Assembly (NCBI GenBank): GCA_900768635.1
Contig: CAAGDP010000064.1
Span: 1 to 22,749 of the forward strand
Source: Enterobacterales bacterium
Lineage (GTDB): Bacteria > Pseudomonadota > Gammaproteobacteria > Enterobacterales > Succinivibrionaceae
Reading direction: 5' to 3'
DNA length: 22,749 nt
The notes under the pieces are model-generated. The model saw nothing but the letters and a program-made list of their open reading frames with translations, had not been told where the DNA came from and did not search any database. Position numbers and translations under genes: made by a program. Position 1 is the first letter of the stretch; every line of letters begins with the position of its first letter. Positions 1-5,920 of the stretch are shown piece after piece.

Positions 1-2
1 CA

Positions 3-206
3 GGACAGAATGCAGGTAAAAAATCGCAATTATTGCCGGAATATAATGGTGATGAACAAAATCAGTTTAAATCTTCTGAGGCATCTGCAGAAAATTTACA
101 AGCATGGCAAGGAGAACTATTCCGTTCCCTGACTGCAGATTTTTATGCACGATCCGGAAAAGATGTTGCCCATAGTAGGAAAGTTGATTGCAGACGGATC
201 ACTTGA
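3..206 (+). CDS. 3' end of an unidentified gene, possibly frameshifted near its stop
   Basis: The window opens inside a plus-strand reading frame (third frame) of about 67 codons with mixed polar and hydrophobic composition. It includes a helical-looking stretch LFRSLTADFYARSGKDVA. After that the frame turns into an unlikely tail rich in Arg and Cys and stops at 206. If one base is skipped in the GCCC at 168-171, the reading passes into another frame and continues as IVGKLIADGSLENDA with a stop at 217-219, which looks more protein-like. This suggests either a recent frameshift (a dying gene), a sequencing error or, less likely, a +1 recoding event. I do not recognise the family. The 5' end lies outside the window. 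Confidence 0.45.
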   Translation, partial: GQNAGKKSQLLPEYNGDEQNQFKSSEASAENLQAWQGELFRSLTADFYARSGKDVAHSRKVDCRRIT

Positions 207-322
207 AAATGATGCATAACACCCCCCATAAAGACAGAATTACGAACAGATATTAACCTAAAATAAGCAACCTGCAATGGGTATGGTATTTATTCCAAAA
301 TTTCGTTCATGCGTAGGCCCTG

Positions 323-365
323 AAAAAAAAAAGCCCCCGGAATCATCTGATGCGGGGGATTTTTA
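323..365. terminator. Bidirectional rho-independent terminator
   Basis: GC-rich arms CCCCCG (334-339) and CGGGGG (353-358) enclose a 13-base loop. Read on the minus strand the stem is followed by ten Ts, so it ends the 108-aa gene at 392-718. Read on the plus strand it is followed by ATTTTTA and could also stop transcripts of the gene entering from the left. Confidence 0.85.
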
Positions 366-391
366 TAGTCAGTTAATCTGAGGATGAAATC

Positions 392-718
392 TTACAGATC
401 TTTTGCTGCTACATTGTACTGAACCAGAAAAGAGTTGATTCTTTCCATCTGTTCCTGGGAGTCAGCCTGAGTGCATTCCCAAGTGTAGGCATCTTTAAGT
501 TGTACAGGTCTCAGCTTTTCTGATTTGAAAGTATCGAAGTTTTCCTGAACAGGAAGGAAAGACTTCCAATTATCCAGTGATTTGATTTCACCTGAGAACC
601 AGTTGATGTATGCATCTACAGCCTGTAATGAATTTTTTGCGTCGCCAGCTTCAATGATGGCATTTTTCTGCTCAAAAGATCTAAGAGCCACATTGTTAGC
701 TACAAATCTTACTCTCAT
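392..718 (-). CDS. Hypothetical 108-aa protein
   Basis: A complete 108-codon gene beginning MRVRFVANNVALRSFEQ. It has no signal peptide or membrane segment, so it is predicted to be cytoplasmic and probably helical, with a WxSFLPVQENF stretch in the middle and a single Cys in TWEC near the C-terminus. I do not recognise the family. The gene is monocistronic. A TATAAT box lies 26-31 bases before the ATG on the minus strand, an AGGC-like ribosome site precedes the start, and a strong terminator lies about 25 bases beyond the stop. Its own promoter and terminator, and the lack of an overlapping alternative gene, make it credible as a real gene despite its unknown function. Confidence 0.75.
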   Translation of the reverse strand: MRVRFVANNVALRSFEQKNAIIEAGDAKNSLQAVDAYINWFSGEIKSLDNWKSFLPVQENFDTFKSEKLRPVQLKDAYTWECTQADSQEQMERINSFLVQYNVAAKDL

Positions 719-743
719 AATTTATCGCCTAAAGGTTTGTTAT

Positions 744-749
744 ATTATA
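744..749 (-). promoter_or_regulatory. -10 box (TATAAT) for the 108-aa gene
   Basis: A perfect TATAAT on the minus strand predicts a transcription start near 737 and a short leader of about 20 bases. No good -35 hexamer is visible 16-18 bases upstream, so an activator may be needed. Confidence 0.5.
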
Positions 750-779
750 AATACGGGAAATAGATAACTCCCCGCTATG

Positions 780-797
780 AATTCGAACGTCCGAATT
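780..797. promoter_or_regulatory. Inverted repeat upstream of the 108-aa gene promoter
   Basis: AATTCG (780-785) and CGAATT (792-797) form a dyad with a 6-base spacer, just upstream of where the -35 of the 744-749 promoter would lie. The position suits an activator or repressor site, but the binding protein is unknown. Confidence 0.3.
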
Positions 798-967
798 TTA
801 CCGTACTTGTTAGTGATCGGCAAGATCATTGTTCAATTCTTTGCCAGATGTCCTTTACCTTCAGGGTCCCTATTAACAACACATCTCCTGTTTACATATT
901 GTTTATCAATCCGATATTTTTTTGATCTATGCCTTATTGGATGTGTCTAAGCTTAAGGATGTTCATA

Positions 968-1210
968 AATGCCAGATACCGTGTTTTGGAGGTGTTTCTG
1001 CAGATTGAGTAAAGAATCAGATTATGAACAGTTTCCGAACTACTTAATTGTATCTGCATATTTCAATCATGGCACATAGTTAGGCTCTGGATCTCAGGTT
1101 CAAAAGATTTTCTGACCGTTTGCTGCCTGAATGGGATTAAATCGGTTTGAAAATTAAAAATCATATAAAGGTAGTCGCAATGCACGTCCAGTAATCGGGA
1201 TTTCAATTTT
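968..1210 (-). repeat. Diverged dispersed repeat, copy A
   Basis: Read on the minus strand, this segment shares collinear blocks with 22369-22604: AAAATTGAAATC, AATTTTCAA, CCGATTTA, TCCC, GGTCAGAAAA, CTTTTGAA, ATTGAAAT, TGTTCATA, GATTC and GGCATT. Block spacing is almost the same (first block to TGTTCATA: 180 bases here, 176 in copy B; first block to GGCATT: 237 here, 230 there). The differences include single-base indels, so neither copy looks like a conserved coding sequence. Boundaries are approximate, and weaker similarity may extend beyond both ends. Confidence 0.65.
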
Positions 1211-1331
1211 GGAACTTTAGTCTGATGATTTCTGAAATGATTGATATACCTGTTTATCGAAGTATTCCTGAAGTTTAGAACAAAAGCACCTGAAAAGGGA
1301 TCAGTTTATTATCTATCGGATTGAGAATGTT

Positions 1332-2471
1332 TCAGAATGGCAGAAACATTTCCAGAAAATGATTTGTAAAGTAATGACCGAATTGAGTAAGCTGAAACCC
1401 CTCTTCCTCAAGTTCAATAAAACCACAAGCATCTGCAGCCTTCAGCTGAGGCATAAGAACATCTGGATTAAGTCTGGTTTTCAGATAAAAGTCCTGAAAG
1501 CTTATAAAGTGCCGGTACAGCCGGGTTGTATTCAAAAGATATTCAAACGGTAACTCCTGATCAGGCACAATCCGTAAATGATCAGTAAAGAGATTGTCTT
1601 TTAAGAAATCCTGAGGATTTTCTTCCTGAAAAAGCCGCATAATTCTGCCGTTTTTATGATCTGTGTATTTACTGTGAGCTCCTGCACCGATACCGGCATA
1701 GTCCAGATAATTCCAGTAGGTAAGATTATGTCTGCAGAAACTTTGGTTACAGGTGAATGCTGATATTTCGTAACGCAGGAATCCGCTGTTTTTTAAAAAT
1801 TCCAGGCCGGTTTCTTCGATACACTCACACAGTTCCTGATCCGGCAGATTTTCCGGAGGATTATTCCCGAAAGTCGTTCCTTCTTCCAATGTTAGTTCAT
1901 ACCAGGAGATATGCGGTACTTTTAATTCCAGGGCAGTATTCAGATCGGATAGCGCTTCATGTATTCCCTGTTCTGGAAGTCCATGCATCAGATCAAGATT
2001 AATATTGGATATCCCTGCATCCTGTGCCATGTAGATTGCGTTTTTAGCCTGTGCTGCAGAATGGATTCTTTGAATACTCCGGAGACATTTATCATTGAAA
2101 CTCTGTACACCAAAGCTGAACCGATTGATGCACCTGGAGAGTTCCCTCAGTTGCTGAGCATTTACCGTTCCGGGGTTAATTTCCATAGAAATTTCCGCCT
2201 GGGCATCAATTCCTACCAGACGATGAGTCTCTTCCAGCAGTCTTTGTATGCTGGAAGGTGAAAAAAGTGAGGGAGTACCTCCGCCAATATAAATCGTGGC
2301 AAGTGGACCTATCTCCCAGATTTTTCCGAGTTTCCGCAGGTTGGCTATCAATTGCTGAATATAGCTTTCCTCAGGAATGGAGTTTTTTTCTGCCGGATAG
2401 GAATTAAAGTCACAGTAGGGACATTTGCGCAAACACCAGGGCAGGTGTATATACAGAGAATGTATGGTCAT
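1332..2471 (-). CDS. hemW: Heme chaperone HemW (radical SAM protein)
   Basis: A radical SAM protein of 379 residues, the normal length for HemW. The cluster-binding CxxxCxxC is C13, C17, C20 within YIHLPWCLRKCPYCDFNS, followed by the SAM-binding GGGTPS motif (63-68) and a C-terminal HemW-type domain. The family was long annotated as an oxygen-independent coproporphyrinogen III oxidase-like protein. HemW is now regarded as a heme-binding chaperone that delivers heme to respiratory enzymes, and it lacks the extra residues of true HemN. Its ATG overlaps the rdgB stop by 4 bases (ATGA), so it is translationally coupled to rdgB, the same pair seen in E. coli. A short inverted repeat overlaps the stop codon, but no T tract follows. 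Confidence 0.93.
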   Translation of the reverse strand: MTIHSLYIHLPWCLRKCPYCDFNSYPAEKNSIPEESYIQQLIANLRKLGKIWEIGPLATIYIGGGTPSLFSPSSIQRLLEETHRLVGIDAQAEISMEINPGTVNAQQLRELSRCINRFSFGVQSFNDKCLRSIQRIHSAAQAKNAIYMAQDAGISNINLDLMHGLPEQGIHEALSDLNTALELKVPHISWYELTLEEGTTFGNNPPENLPDQELCECIEETGLEFLKNSGFLRYEISAFTCNQSFCRHNLTYWNYLDYAGIGAGAHSKYTDHKNGRIMRLFQEENPQDFLKDNLFTDHLRIVPDQELPFEYLLNTTRLYRHFISFQDFYLKTRLNPDVLMPQLKAADACGFIELEEEGFQLTQFGHYFTNHFLEMFLPF

Positions 2472-3079
2472 TTATCAGTGTGATATACCACTTTCAGTTT
2501 TTCCAGTAATAACTTCAGAGCCTGGGCACGGTGGCTCAGACTGTTCTTTTCTTCAAGAGATATTTCAGCTGCGGTAGCCTTTCGATCTTCAATCCAGAAA
2601 ATCGGATCATATCCAAAACCGTTGGTTCCCTTAGGTTCGGTTATCAGTTTACCTTCCCAGCATGCCTGACAGATAATCGGAGTAGGATCTTTGGCATGTT
2701 TCATAAAAACCATAACACACCAGTATCGGGCTGTTCTTTTTGCAGGATCAATTTCCCGGATATTTTCTATCAGTTTATTAAGATTGGACTGATCGGTGGC
2801 ATTAGCACCGGAGTAGCGTGAGGAATAAACACCAGGCTCTCCATTTAATGCGTCAACTTCAATTCCTGAATCGTCAGCCAGAGCCGGAAGCCCGGTTTGC
2901 AATGCGGCATTTCTAGCTTTGATTATGGCATTTTCAACAAAAGTTGTTCCTGTTTCAGGAGCTTCAGTTACCTGCAGACTGTTTTGAGGAACTACCGTAA
3001 GATTGATGGTCTGGAGAATATCATTAATTTCTTTAACTTTATGTTTATTCCCTGTTGCAAGAACTATTGTTGTGTTCAT
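2468..3079 (-). CDS. rdgB: dITP/XTP pyrophosphatase RdgB
   Basis: A house-cleaning NTP pyrophosphatase of the Ham1/RdgB family that hydrolyses dITP, ITP and XTP to monophosphates, keeping deaminated purines out of DNA and RNA. Family marks include the N-terminal VLATGNKHKVKEI (substrate and phosphate binding), LADDSGIEVDAL with the metal-binding and catalytic Asp residues, GEPGVYSSRYSG, and GFGYDPIFW. I chose the ATG at 3079 (203 aa, close to E. coli's 197), preceded by AGGGG. The frame can be extended to a TTG at 3097, but the family begins at the chosen Met. It is the first gene of the rdgB-hemW pair, and its promoter must lie in 3080-3250. Confidence 0.93.
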   Translation of the reverse strand: MNTTIVLATGNKHKVKEINDILQTINLTVVPQNSLQVTEAPETGTTFVENAIIKARNAALQTGLPALADDSGIEVDALNGEPGVYSSRYSGANATDQSNLNKLIENIREIDPAKRTARYWCVMVFMKHAKDPTPIICQACWEGKLITEPKGTNGFGYDPIFWIEDRKATAAEISLEEKNSLSHRAQALKLLLEKLKVVYHTDK

Positions 3080-3142
3080 TATGTTATCCCCTGTCAAGGT
3101 CTGATATGCAAGAGTGACCTCGGATCGAAATATGTATGAAAT

Positions 3143-3170
3143 CGGCAGAAATTAATTCTGTAGTCTGCCG
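3143..3170. promoter_or_regulatory. Inverted repeat upstream of rdgB
   Basis: CGGCAGA (3143-3149) and TCTGCCG (3164-3170) form a 7-base dyad 64 bases before the rdgB start. It could be a regulator site or a hairpin in the rdgB leader. Confidence 0.3.
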
Positions 3171-3185
3171 CTCTCATTTGCAATG

Positions 3186-3226
3186 ATCTCCCAGATAATG
3201 ATATCAAATTCCGGGGGATTTTTTTT
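3186..3226 (+). terminator. Possible weak intrinsic terminator
   Basis: A 7-base imperfect stem (ATCTCCC 3186-3192 with GGGGGAT 3213-3219, one G-T pair) is followed by eight Ts. It faces plus-strand transcription, where no gene is seen upstream, so it may only block antisense reading of rdgB-hemW or be fortuitous. Confidence 0.25.
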
Positions 3227-3338
3227 GAAAATTCCATAGGCAAAGGTTTTCTGGTTCAAAAAACTGTCAGTAAGAGGTGTTGAATGACAAAAATTTGGAG
3301 GATAATTTATGATGTATTGATTAAATAATAATCAGAAA

Positions 3339-3360
3339 TTTGTAAAATACTGTATACAAA
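3339..3360. promoter_or_regulatory. Inverted repeat TTTGTA-N10-TACAAA
   Basis: A perfect 6+6 dyad (3339-3344 and 3355-3360) in the AT-rich region upstream of the micropeptide genes, about 106 bases upstream of the CRP-type palindrome. It is a candidate second regulator site. I do not recognise the regulator. Confidence 0.3.
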
Positions 3361-3447
3361 ATAATCAATTTGAGCAAATTGTATTAAAACAGCAATGAAT
3401 TACACTAAATAATTTGATAAAGCGCACATTTCTTAATAACATGAAAC

Positions 3448-3463
3448 TGTGATTTAAATCACA
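3448..3463. promoter_or_regulatory. CRP (cAMP receptor protein) site
   Basis: TGTGATTTAAATCACA is a perfect palindrome with the canonical TGTGA-N6-TCACA arrangement of the CRP consensus, and the flanks are A/T rich as in strong sites. It lies 63 bases before the ATG of the first micropeptide gene. Its centre (3455.5) would put a class II start near 3497. No strong -10 is seen there (only weak TAAAAG at 3481 and TACATT at 3488), which fits an activator-dependent promoter. Confidence 0.75.
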
Positions 3464-3526
3464 TAAAACTACAACAATAATAAAAGCTACATTTATTAGC
3501 AACACAAGAGAAAGGGGTAAAGTACC

Positions 3527-3610
3527 ATGTTTGTTAAGATATTTAAAAAGAGTGACGCCAGGGAGTTTTCTCCTGTTACCAGAAAGTATTACTTTGAATA
3601 TGTAAAGTAG
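3527..3610 (+). CDS. Micropeptide gene 1 (27 aa, KIFK...KYYFEY family)
   Basis: A 27-codon open frame from ATG to TAG with a clear ribosome site (AAAGGGG, about 9 bases before the ATG). The peptide is basic (about +4), with KIFK at 4-7, EF at 13-14, T18 and KYYFEY at 20-25. A second gene 31 bases downstream encodes a related peptide. Of the 14 residues I align as identical, several are encoded by different synonymous codons (ATA/ATT for Ile, AAA/AAG, GAG/GAA, TAC/TAT), which argues that the protein rather than the DNA is conserved. There is no signal peptide and no clear membrane segment. I do not recognise the family. The CRP palindrome at 3448-3463 suggests control by carbon or energy state. 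Confidence 0.7.
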   Translation: MFVKIFKKSDAREFSPVTRKYYFEYVK

Positions 3611-3641
3611 TTTTAACTTCTGATAAATTGTGAGGTATAAA

Positions 3642-3731
3642 ATGTTAAAGATTTTTAAGACTCATAAGAGCACTAAAGAATTTGCCAAACCATATACCAA
3701 AAAGTATTATTTTGAATATGAGTTGATCTAG
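3642..3731 (+). CDS. Micropeptide gene 2 (29 aa, paralogue of micropeptide 1)
   Basis: A 29-codon open frame with its own ribosome site (TGAGGT, 6-11 bases before the ATG), 31 bases after micropeptide gene 1. It begins MLKIFK and carries EF (13-14), T19 and KYYFEY (21-26), followed by a divergent tail ELI. It is basic, with seven Lys against three Glu. Shared order and spacing of the conserved blocks with its neighbour show a tandem duplication followed by divergence of the central region. The two genes are probably cotranscribed and end at the terminator at 3797-3832. Function is unknown. Possibilities include a regulatory peptide binding a larger protein or membrane partner, a signalling-peptide precursor, or a toxin-like peptide, and nothing in the sequence decides among these. 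Confidence 0.7.
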   Translation: MLKIFKTHKSTKEFAKPYTKKYYFEYELI

Positions 3732-3746
3732 CTTACACAGAAGCAG

Positions 3747-3784
3747 GCAGTTTCTAAATCTCTGCAATGGTAATCGGAAACTGC
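3747..3784 (+). other. Long-loop hairpin in the 3' UTR of the micropeptide transcript
   Basis: GCAGTTTC (3747-3754) and GAAACTGC (3777-3784) form a perfect 8-base-pair stem with a 22-base loop. It lies 15 bases after the second micropeptide stop and 12 bases before the terminator hairpin. Together they would make a structured 3' UTR, or a stable RNA cut from the mRNA's end. Confidence 0.45.
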
Positions 3785-3796
3785 ATCATAAACAGC

Positions 3797-3832
3797 GCCG
3801 TATACAGAAGTATGCGGCTTTTGTTTTTTTTT
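3797..3832 (+). terminator. Strong rho-independent terminator of the micropeptide operon
   Basis: GCCGTATAC (3797-3805) pairs with GTATGCGGC (3810-3818) through nine pairs, one of them G-T, closing a 4-base AGAA loop. The run TTTTGTTTTTTTTT follows directly. Confidence 0.88.
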
Positions 3833-3979
3833 GTTGTTGTTTGTGTCAGCAGGGTCGAATTCAGATACCTTGCACCGTACAGTTTGGAAGTCTTCCGGTG
3901 CCGGTTCTGAAGTGATGTGTCTGTGCTACCGGTTGGTATCTTTAAGATAGGAAACCTGATAGTTTGATCTGATGCAGCT

Positions 3980-4008
3980 TTGCCTCTAGCATTGAAGAAG
4001 TATATACT
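3980..4008 (+). promoter_or_regulatory. Sigma-70-type promoter for modF
   Basis: TTGCCT (3980-3985) and TATACT (4003-4008) are separated by exactly 17 bases, matching four and five of six consensus positions. The start would be near 4015, giving a leader of about 68 bases before the modF ATG. Confidence 0.6.
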
Positions 4009-4082
4009 GCAACTACTGAAAATCACCGTCTAGAAATGGAAACACTACATAGGATAGCAGCTCTCCGAGCCTGTTAAAATTT

Positions 4083-5543
4083 ATGAAATTTGAAAATTGC
4101 TCTTTTAAGATTGCCAAAAACAAGTCATTAAAAATTGCAGAGATGGTACTTCCGGATAATGGTTGTATTACCTTTGTTGGCGCCAACGGTTCTGGAAAAA
4201 CCTCATTGGCAAAAGCTTTGTCCAGAGAGTTAATTCTGGAATCAGGTAAAGCTTGTATTGATGAGGAGCTGGATATTGCTCGCATTTCCTTTGAAAAACA
4301 ACTGGAACTTATTGATAAAGATTACAGCATGCGCAGTGCAGATAATGCTTCTGAAGATGAGCTTTTTGGTATTACTCCCCGTCAGATTATTGATAAATCT
4401 GCCCGGGTAGGCAAAGATGCAGTGCAGGCACTGTGCGATAAAATGGATATAACCAAGCTTTTAGATCGTCCTTATTTTGTAATTTCCAGTGGAGAGGGGC
4501 GTAAAGTTCTTATAGCTCAGGCTATACTTGCCAATAAGAACGTTCTTATTATGGACGCTCCATATGACGGCCTTGATATTCAGACCAGACATCAGTTAAC
4601 CCTGCTCTTCAGATCGGTATATGAATCAAATCGTCTCCTAATTCTCATTGTAAATCGCTATGATGAAATTCCGGATTTCGCTGATTATCTCGGGATTATA
4701 AATGATTGTGAACTGGTTAAATTCGGTCCGAAACAGTCAATGCTGGCGGATTTGGAATTTATGCAGTTAAAGAATAATGAAGCATTAAACAATGTAGCAT
4801 TACCGCCGGCACCGGTGGATGTTGAAACATATGTTAAGGAAGGCCCCCTTGTTCAGATGAATGATGTGGTGGTTCGTTATCAGGAACAGATCATAATCAA
4901 TCATCTTTCCATGACTATTAACCAGGGGGAAAACTGGCAGATTGTAGGTCCTAACGGTGCAGGAAAATCAACATTGCTGGCGCTTATCACCGGAGATCAT
5001 CCTCAAGGTTACTCCAATAATATCACCCTCTTTGGCATCAGAAGGGGAACCGGAGAAACTATCTGGGATATTAAAAAGAATATTGGTTTTGTAAGTCCTT
5101 CATTTCATCTTTCCTATCGGGTTAGCACCAGTGTTATCAAAGTTATATTGTCCGGATTTTTTGATACTATAGGGTTATATGACCGTCCTGGTGATGAGAA
5201 GCTTCTTTTGGCAAGACAATGGCTGAAGACCATTGGTCTGGAAATGCAGGCCAATGCTCCATTTACTTCATTGTCCTTTGGTCAGCAGCGTATAGTTCTC
5301 ATAGCCCGAGCTCTAGTTAAGCATCCTCCGCTGTTGATTTTGGATGAGCCTTTGCAAGGACTGGATAACATGAGCAGACTTCTGGTTAAGAAGTTTGTAG
5401 AGTATTTATTGTCAGCGGGAGGAACTCAGATCCTTTTTGTATCTCATCATTTGGAAGATGCTCCTGAAGGTATTACTAATCTTCTGGAATTTATCCCGAG
5501 TGGTAATTCCTACATTTATAAGTTTACCAAGGTTAATAAATAA
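4083..5543 (+). CDS. modF: ModF-type protein with two fused ABC ATPase domains
   Basis: A 486-residue cytoplasmic protein with two ABC domains in tandem and no membrane segment, matching the length and sequence of E. coli ModF (old name PhrA), which is linked to molybdate uptake though its job is unclear. Domain 1: Walker A GANGSGKT (33-40), signature SSGEGRK (135-141), Walker B VLIMDAP (154-160). Domain 2: Walker A GPNGAGKS (289-296), signature SFGQQR (398-403), Walker B LLILDEP (417-423), H-loop SHH (454-456). GDHPQGYSN and the GETIWDIKK stretch are strongly ModF-like. In domain 1 the catalytic Glu is Ala159 and the H-loop position is Asn191, so one ATP site is probably not hydrolytic. The ribosome site is weak. 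No modABC genes are nearby. A lipoprotein gene follows after 17 bases. Confidence 0.88.
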   Translation: MKFENCSFKIAKNKSLKIAEMVLPDNGCITFVGANGSGKTSLAKALSRELILESGKACIDEELDIARISFEKQLELIDKDYSMRSADNASEDELFGITPRQIIDKSARVGKDAVQALCDKMDITKLLDRPYFVISSGEGRKVLIAQAILANKNVLIMDAPYDGLDIQTRHQLTLLFRSVYESNRLLILIVNRYDEIPDFADYLGIINDCELVKFGPKQSMLADLEFMQLKNNEALNNVALPPAPVDVETYVKEGPLVQMNDVVVRYQEQIIINHLSMTINQGENWQIVGPNGAGKSTLLALITGDHPQGYSNNITLFGIRRGTGETIWDIKKNIGFVSPSFHLSYRVSTSVIKVILSGFFDTIGLYDRPGDEKLLLARQWLKTIGLEMQANAPFTSLSFGQQRIVLIARALVKHPPLLILDEPLQGLDNMSRLLVKKFVEYLLSAGGTQILFVSHHLEDAPEGITNLLEFIPSGNSYIYKFTKVNK

Positions 5544-5560
5544 AAGGTAAGAGGAGGGAT

Positions 5561-5920
5561 ATGCTGAAGTTCCTTATTTGTGCTGTTGCAGTTTTGGCTT
5601 TTGCCGGATGTGACAGACATGCAGTTAAAATACCTGATAATCAGGGTAATTATAAAGTCATCAGAAATGAAGGCACCCTCATAGGTGAAGGGGTTCTTAC
5701 TGTTAAAGGGGTAAAAGTTGTAGCCAAAAATACCAAGCTTTACGTTAACGGAGTGTATTTTGGATTAATACCTGAGGATGCAGAATCCATCCTCCATGTT
5801 TATGATAATGGCTCTTTTATTCTTACTGTAAACGGGGAAAGACGGCATCCTGTAGCTCAGAAAAAAACAGCTGATGCGCGAAAGGATATGAATTTAAAGT
5901 TTAATCATCGTCGCCCTTGA
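5561..5920 (+). CDS. Small lipoprotein of unknown function
   Basis: A 119-residue protein with a lipoprotein signal peptide: MLK, a hydrophobic stretch, then AFAGC with the lipidated Cys at 17. Asp follows the Cys at +2; by the E. coli Lol rule this would hold it in the inner membrane. The mature part contains repeated short beta-like stretches (EGVLTVKGVKVV, KLYVNGVYFGLI, FILTVNGE) and a basic C-terminus. I do not recognise a family. It has an excellent ribosome site (GAGGAGGG) and sits 17 bases after modF, so the two are likely cotranscribed. Its last 20 bases overlap the 3' end of sanA on the other strand. Confidence 0.78.
   Translation: MLKFLICAVAVLAFAGCDRHAVKIPDNQGNYKVIRNEGTLIGEGVLTVKGVKVVAKNTKLYVNGVYFGLIPEDAESILHVYDNGSFILTVNGERRHPVAQKKTADARKDMNLKFNHRRP

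Larger units (their letters stand above)
719..1331. other. Gene-poor AT-rich spacer
   Basis: About 610 bases between the 108-aa gene and hemW. It holds the promoter elements at 744-797 and one copy of a diverged repeat (968-1210). No credible gene is seen. A minus-strand open stretch at 1063-1305 has no start with a ribosome site and is not maintained in the second repeat copy. Confidence 0.6.
3080..3526. other. Intergenic regulatory region between rdgB and the micropeptide genes
   Basis: A divergent spacer of about 450 bases, very AT rich from about 3290 onward. It should hold the rdgB promoter (minus) and the micropeptide promoter (plus). It contains three inverted repeats and the CRP-type palindrome listed separately. 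No larger gene is seen in it. Confidence 0.6.
3732..4082. other. Spacer between the micropeptide genes and modF
   Basis: About 350 bases. The first 100 hold the 3' UTR hairpin and terminator, and the last 110 hold the modF promoter and leader. I see nothing gene-like in 3833-3979. Two minus-strand open frames there and across the modF start lack family features and are rejected. Confidence 0.55.

Noticed and set aside
1063..1305. An 80-codon open frame on the minus strand inside repeat copy A, with a DPFSG stretch recalling IS66 OrfB
   Set aside because: No ATG with a ribosome site near its beginning, the similarity stops after a few residues, and the matching frame in copy B is broken by stops and one-base indels.
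3754..4026. A 90-aa open frame on the minus strand after the micropeptide genes
   Set aside because: It runs through the plus-strand terminator, has low-complexity TTTKKNKS content produced by the T tract, and shows no family features.
4013..4285. A 90-aa open frame on the minus strand across the modF start
   Set aside because: It is antisense to the conserved Walker A region of modF and has no supporting signal.
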